A stretch of 64,000 bases of DNA from Shimia sp022448905 (GCF_047126315.1 NZ_CP138953.1:744001-808000), one strand, 5' to 3'. Positions 25,653 through 34,390 are shown, counted from the first letter of the stretch. Numbers and translations are program-made. The notes: generated by a model not told the origin, from the letters alone.

Positions 25653-26411
25653 ATGGATAGCAAAGCCCCCCAAACCGTGAGCGATGACCTGCGTGTGACG
25701 CTTGAGACCGAAGCGCGCAAAGATGGGCCGCGTGTGCAGCGGATTGAGGTTGGGGGGCAGGTGTTCTGGATCAAGCGCGTGGAGCAGCTGGGGTTGCGGT
25801 ACCGTTTGCAGAAGGGCGATCCGCGCAAGGCGTTTGAGCGCGAACGGCTGGCGTACCGCGAGATGAACGCCGTGCAGGCGCCTGTGCCGCGTTTGGTGGC
25901 CGAGGGGCCTGATTTTCTGGTGCTGCCGGATTGCGGGTTGGATTTGCGCAAGCTGTTGGAGCGACAGGAAGATGCGTCCCGCCGAATCCAAATGCTAGTA
26001 GATGCAAGTAAGATGCTTGCAGAGTTTCATAACCTTGGATTTGCCCATGGGAGACCTAGTCCGAAAGACATATGCCAAGTGGATGGCCGGATGTTGCTGC
26101 TGGATTTTGAGCGCTACAAACACGCCAACAACACGCCGGTAGGACAGGCGCGGGATTTGGTGGTGTTTGCGTTTAATGTGGCGGCGCATTCGCCGCAGAT
26201 GCGGGGCAGCTTGCGCGAGGCGATGGCTGCCTATCGGGACAACGCGGATGCCGCGATTTGGCCTTTGGCACAGCGCTGGTGCCGGTGGTTGCGGTGGACC
26301 GCATGGGTGACCAAACCGTTGCAGAAGCGGCCGGAGGGGCGGGCCTTAGAGTTTAAAGCGATTCCGGTAGTGATGGACTTGTTTTTGTCCGAGGACAAGC
26401 CGCTGGTGTGA
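25653..26411 (+). CDS. Kinase-fold protein, LPS-kinase/RIO-like family
   Basis: Protein of 252 residues that looks like a small protein-kinase-fold enzyme. A candidate ATP-binding Lys lies in VFWIKRVE (K41), a catalytic-loop-like HGRPSPKD at 132-139 and a DFG-like LLLDFER at 148-153. The loop lacks the usual HxD Asp at its third position (Arg instead), which also occurs in some alphaproteobacterial relatives, so activity is uncertain. Substrate could be a glycolipid (Kdo kinase-like) or a protein. Codons across about 25990-26085, exactly the catalytic loop, are clearly more AT-rich than the flanks. Confidence 0.55.
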   Translation: MDSKAPQTVSDDLRVTLETEARKDGPRVQRIEVGGQVFWIKRVEQLGLRYRLQKGDPRKAFERERLAYREMNAVQAPVPRLVAEGPDFLVLPDCGLDLRKLLERQEDASRRIQMLVDASKMLAEFHNLGFAHGRPSPKDICQVDGRMLLLDFERYKHANNTPVGQARDLVVFAFNVAAHSPQMRGSLREAMAAYRDNADAAIWPLAQRWCRWLRWTAWVTKPLQKRPEGRALEFKAIPVVMDLFLSEDKPLV

Positions 26412-26422
26412 CGCGGCTTAGG

Positions 26423-27493
26423 CTACGGCGTAATCGCGATCAGGTGGTTGTCCCACTGCAAGGCGTGCTGCGCGGTGGTGCTTTGTAGGGTGCCGATGAT
26501 GCCTGTGCCGGTGGTGAAGACAAACCCATCCGATGTTGGGCCAACGCCACAGACATCTTTTGCCGAAAGAATCGCGCTGGGTTGGCCGGTTCCGGTGTCA
26601 AAGACATGCAGGACATTGCCGCGCGGCGAGGTTATGGCGACGAGGTTGCCATCGTTTGAGAGGGCCACGCTGCCGGCGTAGCCTTGCAGTTGTTGTTGCG
26701 CTTTTGGCGGAGCGGTGAGAAGTTTCACCTCTGTGCCGCGTTGGTGCAGACCAAGCAGGGGATGAGTGGCGGATTTGCTGCCTTGCCACTGCATGGCAAA
26801 GGCGACCAAACCGTCCTGACGCACGGCGAGGTGACGGATGGAGTTTTTGTGCAATGCCGCAGGCAGTGTAACGTCTTCAACCGGTACGCCACTGGTGGTC
26901 ACGTAGCTCAGGTTTGGCGCCATCACCGGGATGTTGAGCTTGCTGCGGCCCATGTCGGGGTGGGTCTCTATGCCGCCATTGGCCACTACAAGGGTTTCGC
27001 CATTTGGCATGAGCTTGAGGTCATGCGGGCCAACGCCGCCGGAAGAGAATTCACCAATTCGAGCGTAGTTTCGGGTGACATCCCAGAGGCCGATGATGCC
27101 TTCCCCGGCTTCGTAGTCATTCTCGGACGTAAAAAGCGTGGCGCCGTCTGCTGAGAACGTGCCGTGGCCGTAGAAGTGGCGGCTTTCCGGAGCTGTGAGG
27201 GTTTTCAGGACCGCACCATCGCGGCAATCCATGACTAAGGCAAAGGTGCCTGGACGACGGGCGAAGGCGACAGCTTCGGCACGTTCGGGATGGGCGGCGG
27301 CGGCATGACCGCGGGCGGGCAAGGGGATGGTAAAGGTGATCTCGCCTGTGGTGGTGAGACCTGCAAGCAGGTAGGTGCCGTCCGGGGCGCGGGCGGCGGA
27401 GAGGTAGTCTGGCGTGCCAACGCTGCTCCACCCCGCGCTGGGCAGGAGGCTTGTGGCGGCAAGGCCGGCGAGCATGCGACGGCGGGTGACCAT
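26423..27493 (-). CDS. DUF1513 beta-propeller-like exported protein
   Basis: Protein of 356 residues with a Tat-like signal (TRRRMLAGLAATSLLPSAG) and a body of repeated blade-like segments (GTFSADGATLFTSENDYEAGEGIIGLWD, GVGPHDLKLMPNGETLVVANGGIETHPDMGR). These match the DUF1513 family. This family regularly travels with imelysins and di-heme DUF1111 proteins, as here, in iron-related operons. Its start overlaps the imelysin stop (TGATG). Biochemical role is unknown; periplasmic location is inferred from the signal. Confidence 0.8.
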   Translation of the reverse strand: MVTRRRMLAGLAATSLLPSAGWSSVGTPDYLSAARAPDGTYLLAGLTTTGEITFTIPLPARGHAAAAHPERAEAVAFARRPGTFALVMDCRDGAVLKTLTAPESRHFYGHGTFSADGATLFTSENDYEAGEGIIGLWDVTRNYARIGEFSSGGVGPHDLKLMPNGETLVVANGGIETHPDMGRSKLNIPVMAPNLSYVTTSGVPVEDVTLPAALHKNSIRHLAVRQDGLVAFAMQWQGSKSATHPLLGLHQRGTEVKLLTAPPKAQQQLQGYAGSVALSNDGNLVAITSPRGNVLHVFDTGTGQPSAILSAKDVCGVGPTSDGFVFTTGTGIIGTLQSTTAQHALQWDNHLIAITP

Positions 27494-28509
27494 CAGTCGC
27501 CGTCCAGGGCGTTGAAGCCTGCGGTGACGTCCAGCGCGGGGCCAAGCTCTTGCAAGACGATGTCGCGGATGTTGCCGATGTATTGCTGCAGGATTTCGAC
27601 GCGCAGGCGTCCTTGGATGTCAGAAACACCGGCGAAAACGGGATCGTCTTGTAACTCTTCCGCGTGTGAAAGTGCGCTCTCAAAAGCGGCGGTGAGATTG
27701 TCCGAAGGGGAAGGCGATTGCGCAGACAGTATTGATGCGAGTTGCTCCAGAGAGGAAAGCGACACCGAGATATTTTGCAGACTGCGACCGGATCGACGCG
27801 CTTCGGCGCGACGGGGACGGGGTTTGTCAAAAGTGCCCAATGGACGGCCAAGACGGGCTTCCTCGTTGAATTGCAAACCTGTGTCGAGGGCTTTGAACAA
27901 CTCGGCAACGGCAGCGAGGTCTGTCGTGTAGGGGCCTTCTGGGGAGGGCGTGCGCATCAGGGTGGGATAGGTGGATTGCCAATCTGTCAGAATGGCGTCG
28001 GCATTGCGGTTGATGTCATTGGCAACCGCCTGGATCAAAGAGCAACGGTAGGCGTCGTCTCCGAGTTGGCTGATGCGGTCGTCGTAGAGCAGGAACTCCA
28101 TGGCAAAAAAGCCGCGTGCCGCTACAGAGACTTCAGAAAACTCAGCTTGATCAGCGACTACCGGGTCTTCGGCAGCAATCAACTTAGAGAGGGATTTGGG
28201 CGTAAACCCTTTGGTGTCGGGCCAAAAGGCGAGGGCAAAGGCGCGTTCGTCGGCCTCAGTCGGACCAAAGCGCAGGTGATTGACCGCCATCCAGGCGTCA
28301 AAGCCTTTGTGGTAGGCGGTACGGAGGGCCTCGGAGTCGCTGCGGCAGTCGGCGGCGGCGGCGGATTTCAAAGCTTCGGAAGCGTTGGCCAAGGACGTGA
28401 AGCCGGGCAGGATGTGATCGGTGATTGCCGTGTCTACAAGGGCGGCGGAATCTTGGGCCCAAACCGGTGTGGACAGAAGCAGCGAGGCGGCAAAGGCGAT
28501 CATGCGCAT
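27493..28509 (-). CDS. Imelysin family protein (second copy)
   Basis: Exported all-helical protein of 338 residues (signal MRMIAFAASLLLSTPVWAQ). Imelysins of this kind bind or sense iron-containing ligands at the cell surface. The conserved region reads ARGFFAMEFLLYDD (about 128-141), where the family signature GxHxxE has its His replaced by Phe, so the metal site differs from that of the other copy in this operon. It lies 3 bp after the di-heme gene and overlaps the DUF1513 gene. Confidence 0.8.
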   Translation of the reverse strand: MRMIAFAASLLLSTPVWAQDSAALVDTAITDHILPGFTSLANASEALKSAAAADCRSDSEALRTAYHKGFDAWMAVNHLRFGPTEADERAFALAFWPDTKGFTPKSLSKLIAAEDPVVADQAEFSEVSVAARGFFAMEFLLYDDRISQLGDDAYRCSLIQAVANDINRNADAILTDWQSTYPTLMRTPSPEGPYTTDLAAVAELFKALDTGLQFNEEARLGRPLGTFDKPRPRRAEARRSGRSLQNISVSLSSLEQLASILSAQSPSPSDNLTAAFESALSHAEELQDDPVFAGVSDIQGRLRVEILQQYIGNIRDIVLQELGPALDVTAGFNALDGD

Positions 28510-28512
28510 GGG

Positions 28513-30024
28513 TTAGAGACTCTCCAGAAAACGTATGAGGGCGGTACGATCGGCGGGTGGCATGTCGATCACTTTGGTTTTTTGACCTTCCGCTTCGCCG
28601 CCGTGCCAGAGGATGGCTTCGAGGATATTGCGGGCGCGGCCATCGTGCAGGAATTGCGTGTGGCCGGAAACCTGACCGGTGAGGCCAATGCCCCAGAGTG
28701 GTGGTGTGCGCCATTCCTGGCCGGTTGCACGGCCTTCGGGGCGGTTGTCGGCCAGATCCGGCCCCATGTCATGCAACAACAAGTCGGTGTAGGGCCAGAT
28801 TAGCTGAAAGCTTTGGGCGGGCTGGTCTTCAAGGCGGTGGGTCACAAAAGACGGCGTGTGGCAGGACGCGCATCCGGTGGTGTGGAAGACTTCTTTGCCG
28901 CGCAACACTTCGGGGTCGTCCACGTCGCGGCGGGCGGGCACAGCGAGGTTGGCGCTGTAGAAGGTCACAAGGTCGAGGCCAATTTCATCAACTTCAAAGA
29001 CGCGCACGTCGCCGTCTCCGTGGGGGGCGTTGATGCACTCGACCTGCGCGGTGGTGCAATCGCCGTGACCCGCTTCAAACAGCGGAGTTGAGATGCCAAT
29101 GTCAGCAGCAAAGGCGGCAGCGGATTGCTGGCGCAGAGTTGGCGCGCCTGCTTTGAGGCCAAAACGGCCCAGCATCGGGCGTTGATATTCGACCGACCAC
29201 GTGATGTTGGGACGACCGGAGATGCCATCGCCGTTTGCGTCGTTCGGATCGGCGTTTGCGAGAATGTCTTCGGCGGGGATGGCGTCCAGCAGACCGAGGC
29301 CAATCATTTGCGGCGCGACGCGCGGGCTGACCATCACATCAGGGTGAAGGGGGCCGTAGCCGAGGTCATGCAAGGCATAGGTTGGGCGCCGTAGTGAGGC
29401 GATTTCGCCGCCGTACAAGGCCACGTCAAACTCTTCAAAGGTGACTTCGATGCGTGCTTCGGCGGGGTGGCCTGGCAGGTTGAAGTCCTGGATTTGGGAG
29501 CCATAGGTTGGCTCTGGCCGCGTGGCGAGGAAGTCTTCGATTTCGTAAATCTGGTCGGCCTGTTGGCCGGGAATGGCCAGTTTGATCGCCAGTGAAAGTG
29601 CGTCATCTTCAGGGCCATCCGGGGCGTGACCACGCCCGGATTTCTGATGGCAGCCCAGGCAATTGCGGGCGTTGTAGAGCGGGCCAAGTCCGTCGGAGGC
29701 CAGTGTGGAGCTGGGCGAGGACACCCAGAGCTTATCAAACATCGCTTCGCCCATGCGGAAGGTCAGGCCGTCTTCTTTGCTGAGATTGGCGGAGGGCTGT
29801 TTGAAGGCAAAGGCGTCATTGCGCGCCGGAACGGTCGCAGCGCCGCCAGGGTGGGACTCAAACTTCTGTGGTTTTGAGAAATCGGTTGGGACGGCTGTGA
29901 CACCTTCAATGCGCTGTGTCTCGGCGTTGGTGCGGGGCACCACGTTGAGGTGACGGTCATCTAATGCGAGTGCCGCAGAGGTGGCGAAGAGTGCGCAGAA
30001 GACCGTGGCTGAGGAAGTTCGCAT
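28513..30024 (-). CDS. Di-heme DUF1111 protein (thiol oxidoreductase-like)
   Basis: Periplasmic c-type cytochrome of 503 residues with signal peptide (VFCALFATSAALA). It has two heme-binding sites: NCLGCHQKSGRG (C122, C125, H126) and GCASCHTPSF (C385, C388, H389). The segment ANADPNDANGDGISGRPN is typical of DUF1111, often annotated as thiol oxidoreductase. It probably transfers electrons in handling of iron or ligands by the imelysins. It is placed 20 bp after an internal terminator that separates it from the first imelysin gene. Confidence 0.87.
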   Translation of the reverse strand: MRTSSATVFCALFATSAALALDDRHLNVVPRTNAETQRIEGVTAVPTDFSKPQKFESHPGGAATVPARNDAFAFKQPSANLSKEDGLTFRMGEAMFDKLWVSSPSSTLASDGLGPLYNARNCLGCHQKSGRGHAPDGPEDDALSLAIKLAIPGQQADQIYEIEDFLATRPEPTYGSQIQDFNLPGHPAEARIEVTFEEFDVALYGGEIASLRRPTYALHDLGYGPLHPDVMVSPRVAPQMIGLGLLDAIPAEDILANADPNDANGDGISGRPNITWSVEYQRPMLGRFGLKAGAPTLRQQSAAAFAADIGISTPLFEAGHGDCTTAQVECINAPHGDGDVRVFEVDEIGLDLVTFYSANLAVPARRDVDDPEVLRGKEVFHTTGCASCHTPSFVTHRLEDQPAQSFQLIWPYTDLLLHDMGPDLADNRPEGRATGQEWRTPPLWGIGLTGQVSGHTQFLHDGRARNILEAILWHGGEAEGQKTKVIDMPPADRTALIRFLESL

Positions 30025-30043
30025 GGCTGGCCTTGGAATAGAA

Positions 30044-30071
30044 AAAGGGGCGGCGGGATGGCCGCCCCTTT
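30044..30071 (-). terminator. Internal terminator downstream of the first imelysin gene
   Basis: An 11-bp GC-rich stem (AAAGGGGCGGC / GCCGCCCCTTT, 6-nt loop) is followed by TTTTTC on the minus strand. It lies between the first imelysin gene and the DUF1111 gene, which start only about 70 bp apart, so it probably lowers rather than abolishes downstream transcription. Confidence 0.8.
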
Positions 30072-30096
30072 GAAGTCTTATTGGCTTGAGGCCAAT

Positions 30097-31356
30097 TTAC
30101 TCGAAAACGGCATCCGGGTTGTCGAGGCTGTCGGAGCCTTCAAACGCGAGGCTGTCGAGGCCCAGAGCTTTTACAGCGGCTTCGATGGATTTGGTCTGAT
30201 CGACCAGACCGTTTACGCCACCCATCACCAGTGCTTCACCAGCTTCGTTGCCGCGCTCCAGCATCTGGTCATAAGAGAAGCCGGATTCCGCAGCGGTTTT
30301 GATGCGGCCGAGGGACATCATGGTGGTGGAGAGCTTGCCTTGCAGCTCTGCGTCCAGATCGGCGTTCACTTCTGCCACCAGGTCAGACACGGAGGGGCCA
30401 GACACGAGGGAGCCGTCCACACGCACATATTCGCCCAGGTACACGTTCTGGATGCCCAGACCGTCGTAGTAGTGGCTGTTGTGGGTGTTGTCAGAGAAGC
30501 AATCGTGCTCTTCTTCTGGGTCGTTCAGCAGCAGGCCAAGGCGCATACGCTCACCAGCTTGCTCACCGTAGGACAGGGAGCCCATGCCGGTCAGAATGGC
30601 CACGAGGCCAGCGTCTGCGTCGCCGGTTACGGTAGAACGGGCTTCGCCGTCTGCGGACCACTGCGCCGCCATGAATTCCAGATCGGAAACCAAGAGGTCG
30701 GTGGCAGCTTTCAGGTAGGCGGCGCGACGGTCACAGTTGTCGCCGGTGCAGGCGTCGCCGGCTGCGAAGTCAGTCCAAGGGCGGTCACCTGCGCCGTGGT
30801 TGTGGCCGTTTTTGTCCTGGCCCCAGAGCAGGAATTCGATGGCGTGGTAGCCGGTCGCTACGTTGGCTTCTACGCCGTCCGCTTCGTGCAGGCTTTCCAG
30901 CAGGGCTGGGGTGATTTCGGCGGCATCAATAGTCTCGCCGGAGATTTCGAAAGACGCGTTGGCGATTACGTTCAGCGCCGCCAGCGGGTTTTCGTCAGAT
31001 GGACCACCGTAAGCGGCGTCCACGTAGTCGATCAGGCCTTCGTCCAGCGGCCATGCGTTCACTTTGCCTTCCCAGTCGTCCACAGCGGCGTTGCCAAAGC
31101 GGTACACTTCGGTCTGCTGATATGGCACGCGGGAAGCCAGCCATGCGCCCTGAGCGTTGTGCAGTGCTTCGGCGGATGGGTTTTCGATCAGCGCGTTCAC
31201 TGCGGCCTGCAGTGTTTTGGCGGTTGCCAGGCTGTCTTCGTATTTCGCCGCGGCGATGTCGGCGTAGTTGGCAACAACGTCCGCTTTGGTGGCGGCGAAA
31301 GCCGGGGCGGTCAGTGCGATCACGGCCGCAGTAGTGGTCAAAAATGTGCGAGTCAT
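30097..31356 (-). CDS. Imelysin family iron-regulated protein (IrpA/EfeO-like)
   Basis: Exported protein of about 419 residues (signal MTRTFLTTTAAVIALTAPAFAA). It contains the complete imelysin signature in GYHAIEFLLWGQD (GxHxxE, about residues 168-173), a putative metal site. Further pieces such as RVPYQQTEVYRFGNAAVDDWEGKVNAWPLDEGLIDYV are typical. Members are surface or periplasmic proteins tied to iron uptake. The ATG at 31356 is chosen over 31365 because AGGGATGG lies just upstream of it. It follows the MauG-like gene across a 130-bp gap with its own likely promoter. Confidence 0.88.
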   Translation of the reverse strand: MTRTFLTTTAAVIALTAPAFAATKADVVANYADIAAAKYEDSLATAKTLQAAVNALIENPSAEALHNAQGAWLASRVPYQQTEVYRFGNAAVDDWEGKVNAWPLDEGLIDYVDAAYGGPSDENPLAALNVIANASFEISGETIDAAEITPALLESLHEADGVEANVATGYHAIEFLLWGQDKNGHNHGAGDRPWTDFAAGDACTGDNCDRRAAYLKAATDLLVSDLEFMAAQWSADGEARSTVTGDADAGLVAILTGMGSLSYGEQAGERMRLGLLLNDPEEEHDCFSDNTHNSHYYDGLGIQNVYLGEYVRVDGSLVSGPSVSDLVAEVNADLDAELQGKLSTTMMSLGRIKTAAESGFSYDQMLERGNEAGEALVMGGVNGLVDQTKSIEAAVKALGLDSLAFEGSDSLDNPDAVFE

Positions 31357-31391
31357 GGAATCCATCCCTGTTGAGAATTATTGGCATAACT

Positions 31392-31408
31392 GACCATTTT
31401 TGTTGGTC
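31392..31408 (-). promoter_or_regulatory. Inverted repeat in the imelysin promoter region
   Basis: GACCA and TGGTC flank 7 nt in a perfect 5-bp dyad about 36 bp upstream of the imelysin start. On the minus strand a TTGACG (31410-31415) stands beside it and a weak -10 (AGTTAT, 18-nt spacer) follows, so the dyad would occupy the spacer. It may be an operator for an iron regulator; it does not match Irr or RirA boxes well. Confidence 0.35.
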
Positions 31409-31486
31409 TCGTCAATCCTTATTAATTTTGTATGTTTTTGAGTGCGGCGGAATGTCCCGCATCCAAAAGTGTATAGAAAGTAGAGG

Positions 31487-32614
31487 TTACTGCTCGTCGA
31501 GTAGGTGTTCGTAGCGTGCATCAGTCAGAGTTTTGAGGAAAGCGACAATGGCATCGACCCGTCGATCATCCAAGGCCGGGCCGTGGGTGAGTTCTTCCAC
31601 TGCTAAGGTTGCGGGCACTGCGGGCATGCGGAAGGTCTCGTCGGTTTCTGGGTTGGTGCGGCGCTTTACGTCGGTTGTATTAAATTGATTGTAGAACAGC
31701 ACCACAGTGCGGAGATCTTCAAACACGCCGTTGTGCATATACGGGCCGGTGACCGCCACGTTGCGCAGGGTTGGGGTTTTGAATTTGCCGCGCAGGGTTG
31801 GGTTGCTGTCCATGTCGGGGTGGGCGGCGAGGCCGATATCCACGGTGCCACGCGCTACGCCGTTCAGATCACGTAGGGCCAGATTCTCAGGCACGCCAAT
31901 GTTGTGATATTCGTAGTTGGTGAAGGTCTCCTGCGGGTCAAGCTGGCTCTTTCCAAGCTGGTGGCAGAGGTTACAGTTGGTGAACTGCTCAGAGAAGAAC
32001 AGCACACGGCCGAGGTCTTCTTCGCGGGTCAACTCCACTTCGCCTCGCAGGAAACGGTCGTATTTACTGTCAAACGGCGAGAAAACTTCGGTGCGTTCAA
32101 AGGCGGCGATGGCGTCGGTCATGGCAGTGTAGCCGGATTGGGGATCGCCTAAGACGTCGTCGTCAAACAGTGTAGGGAAGGCTTCGGTGTAGACCGGATC
32201 TTCCAGCAGGCGGGCGATAACGGCGGCTTCGTCCGCCATACTCATCTCGATGGGGTTTAGAGGCGGACCACCAGCTTGATCTTCCAACCGGTTGGCGCGG
32301 CCGTCCCAAAACTGGCCGCCTGCCCAAATGCCATCCGTATTTTTGTGAAACTCCGGGGTGAAGGCGGCGTAAGCGGCACTGGGCGCGTTACGGTCGCCGA
32401 GGGATTCGCCGTCATCGCCAATTGAGGCCATGCCACGTGGGTCGGCAAAGCCATAATCCGGATCGTGGCATGTGGCGCAGGATTGCGTGCGATTGGCAGA
32501 GAGGTTTACGTCAAAGAACAGGCGTTCTCCGAGGGCTTCCAGAGTGGTTGGGACGTCTTCCGCCAAGACTGGCGAGGAGGCGAGCACAAATGCAATGGCG
32601 GCAAAGCGATACAT
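31487..32614 (-). CDS. Di-heme cytochrome c peroxidase/MauG family protein
   Basis: Periplasmic protein of 375 residues with a signal peptide (MYRFAAIAFVLASSPVLAED). It has two c-type heme sites, SCATCHDPD (C46, C49, H50) and NCNLCHQLG (C214, C217, H218). The text FKTPTLRNVAVTGPYMHNGVF is typical of the bacterial CcpA/MauG family, which reduces peroxide or oxidises protein residues. The start at 32614 follows a GAGACA and gives the signal peptide directly; the frame upstream to 32701 has no such start. It heads the iron-related operon. Confidence 0.88.
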   Translation of the reverse strand: MYRFAAIAFVLASSPVLAEDVPTTLEALGERLFFDVNLSANRTQSCATCHDPDYGFADPRGMASIGDDGESLGDRNAPSAAYAAFTPEFHKNTDGIWAGGQFWDGRANRLEDQAGGPPLNPIEMSMADEAAVIARLLEDPVYTEAFPTLFDDDVLGDPQSGYTAMTDAIAAFERTEVFSPFDSKYDRFLRGEVELTREEDLGRVLFFSEQFTNCNLCHQLGKSQLDPQETFTNYEYHNIGVPENLALRDLNGVARGTVDIGLAAHPDMDSNPTLRGKFKTPTLRNVAVTGPYMHNGVFEDLRTVVLFYNQFNTTDVKRRTNPETDETFRMPAVPATLAVEELTHGPALDDRRVDAIVAFLKTLTDARYEHLLDEQ

Positions 32615-32799
32615 TGGAGTGTCTCTTGATTCTGATTTGTGCCGACAGCATTGCGCCTGCTTTTTGGATTGGTCAACTGTGCCAGATGCCGCATGGATCA
32701 ACGTCTTCGTTACCAGAGGTCAAAAACCTTGCGTGTTGTTGCGACGGAAAAACGCTGCCGGAGCGTTTGATAAAAACAAACGATTGAGTGAGAACAGTT

Positions 32800-32976
32800 A
32801 TGTCGCAGAAAGTGCTGCCAATTGGATTTATGTTGATAGCTGCCGGGCTTTGTTATGCGGTTGTTTTTACGTCTGATACGCTTTGCATTGCGGACACGAG
32901 TGCGTGTTCCCCATCAAGAGATTTTTCGGCGTTTGAGTATTTTCAGGTCGTGTATGCATTGGGAGATTTAGAATGA
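32800..32976 (+). CDS. Small single-pass membrane or exported protein
   Basis: A 58-residue open frame (MSQKVLPIGFMLIAAGLCYAVVF...) with one hydrophobic segment at residues 4-22 and Cys residues afterwards. Its stop overlaps the start of the next gene (ATGA at 32973), which argues that it is translated. A GTG at 32788 would add four residues. I do not recognise a family. It is divergent from the MauG-like gene, with which it shares a 185-bp intergenic region. Confidence 0.45.
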   Translation: MSQKVLPIGFMLIAAGLCYAVVFTSDTLCIADTSACSPSRDFSAFEYFQVVYALGDLE

Positions 32977-33497
32977 TTTATTATGGCACCAAAGCCTTTT
33001 TGTCGGTTGTGGTTTTGTGTGGTGGCCAAGCGTCAGCGGAGATGGTGCAGGTCAAGACACCTGCGCCGGTCATCCATCTTGCGGACAATCTGGATGAGGC
33101 GGATGACCTGGGCTGGTGCATCGATACAGTGGGGCGTGGTTTTGGGGACACGTTACATGCGCACTCCTGCAAACCGCAGGGCGGGGATGTGCAGTTTGCC
33201 TTTGATGCTGCCAGCGGTGCAATTCGGTCTGTAGCGTTTGATGGAAAATGCATGCAGGTTAGCGCGCCGCGGGCCGCGGTGGATTTTTCTTTGCGGGACT
33301 GCGATCCGACAGTGTCGGCTCAGATGTTCGCTTTTGACAGTGAGAGCGGGACCATTCGGCCGCAAGACGCTTCGCACACCTGCGTGGCTGTCGGCGCGGA
33401 GAGCCGGTCAGCAGGGCCTTTTATGTCCCGAGATTTGATTCTTGCGCCGTGTGACGCGGTGGCAGAAAGCCACCGTCGTTGGGTGATCATGCCCTAA
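32973..33497 (+). CDS. Exported ricin-type beta-trefoil lectin-like protein
   Basis: Protein of 174 residues with a signal peptide (FLSVVVLCGGQASAEM). The mature part has internally similar segments (DVQFAFDAASGAIRSVAFDGKCMQV and AQMFAFDSESGTIRPQDASHTCVAV), the Q.F.F....G.I....C pattern of ricin B-type beta-trefoil carbohydrate-binding domains, and several Cys that may pair. Ligand is unknown. Start is fixed by overlap with the small upstream frame. Confidence 0.6.
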   Translation: MIYYGTKAFLSVVVLCGGQASAEMVQVKTPAPVIHLADNLDEADDLGWCIDTVGRGFGDTLHAHSCKPQGGDVQFAFDAASGAIRSVAFDGKCMQVSAPRAAVDFSLRDCDPTVSAQMFAFDSESGTIRPQDASHTCVAVGAESRSAGPFMSRDLILAPCDAVAESHRRWVIMP

Positions 33498-33505
33498 ACG
33501 CAAAA

Positions 33506-33529
33506 AAGCCCCCGGCAGCGCGAGGGCTT
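33506..33529 (-). terminator. Terminator of the enoyl-CoA hydratase gene
   Basis: AAGCCC and GGGCTT pair with extra GC-rich pairing inside, and the minus strand continues into a TTTTTT run. It stands 22 bp after the hydratase stop and 9 bp after the lectin-like gene stop, where it could also act weakly on the plus strand. Confidence 0.7.
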
Positions 33530-33550
33530 CTTGAAAGATTTTGGGTAGGA

Positions 33551-34327
33551 TCAGCGGTCGCGGAATTGCGCTTCGCGTTTTTCCATGAAGGCCGCCATGC
33601 CCTCTTTCTGATCTTCGGTCGCAAACAGCGAGTGGAAGGCGCGGCGCTCAAACAGCAGGCCTTCGCGCAGGGAGCTTTCAAAGCTGCGGTTCACAGCCTC
33701 TTTGGCGGTGCGCGCGGCGATCAGAGATTTTTCCGCGATCTTTTGGGCGGCGCTCATGGATTCTTCCATCAGCTTTTTGGCAGGCACAACGCGGGACACA
33801 AGCCCGGAGCGCTCTGCTTCTGCGGCGTCCATGAAACGGCCGGTGAGGTTCATGTCCATGGATTTGGACTTGCCCACGGCGCGGGTCAGGCGCTGGCTGC
33901 CGCCGATGCCGGCAATCACTCCGAGATTGATCTCTGGCTGGCCGAATTTCGCGGTCTCAGATGCGATGATGAAGTCGCAGGCCATGGCGAGCTCGCAGCC
34001 ACCGCCAAGGGCGTAACCGGATACGGCTGCGATCACGGGCTTGCGGATGTCCTGGATGCTGTCGCCAAACTCGGCAAACAAGTTGGAGAGGTTCACGTCT
34101 GCGAAGCTCATCGAGGACATTTCTTTGATGTCCGCGCCCGCAGCGAAGGCTTTCTCAGAGCCGGTGATCACGATGCAGCGCACTTTGTCGTTGGCATCCG
34201 CGCTTTCTAGAGCGTCCTGCAGTTCGCCGATCAGCTGTTGGCTGAGCGCGTTCAGGGCGTCCGGGCGGTTGAGTTTGATAAGGGCGACGTGGTCTTCGAT
34301 TTCGACGATGATCGTCTCAAAAGCCAT
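33551..34327 (-). CDS. Enoyl-CoA hydratase (crotonase family)
   Basis: Hydrates trans-2-enoyl-CoA in fatty-acid or branched-chain degradation; cytoplasmic. The 258-residue protein has the crotonase landmarks: IKLNRPDALNALSQQL, the oxyanion-hole AFAAGADIKEMS (about residues 61-72), GYALGGGCELAMACDF with the first catalytic Glu, and GVIAGIGGSQRLTRAVG with the second Glu region. The start at 34327 matches the usual family start MAFETI; an ATG at 34342 with a weak GGAA is also possible. A neighbour of mutM without operon ties. Confidence 0.92.
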   Translation of the reverse strand: MAFETIIVEIEDHVALIKLNRPDALNALSQQLIGELQDALESADANDKVRCIVITGSEKAFAAGADIKEMSSMSFADVNLSNLFAEFGDSIQDIRKPVIAAVSGYALGGGCELAMACDFIIASETAKFGQPEINLGVIAGIGGSQRLTRAVGKSKSMDMNLTGRFMDAAEAERSGLVSRVVPAKKLMEESMSAAQKIAEKSLIAARTAKEAVNRSFESSLREGLLFERRAFHSLFATEDQKEGMAAFMEKREAQFRDR

Positions 34328-34390
34328 GAGTAATGCTTTCATTGTTCCGGTCAGGAGTGATTGATTATCATTTGATACATATGGATCAAG

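Noticed and set aside
25653..26411. Serine/threonine protein phosphatase
   Set aside because: No metallophosphatase motifs are present; the HGRPSPKD and DFER blocks point to a kinase fold.
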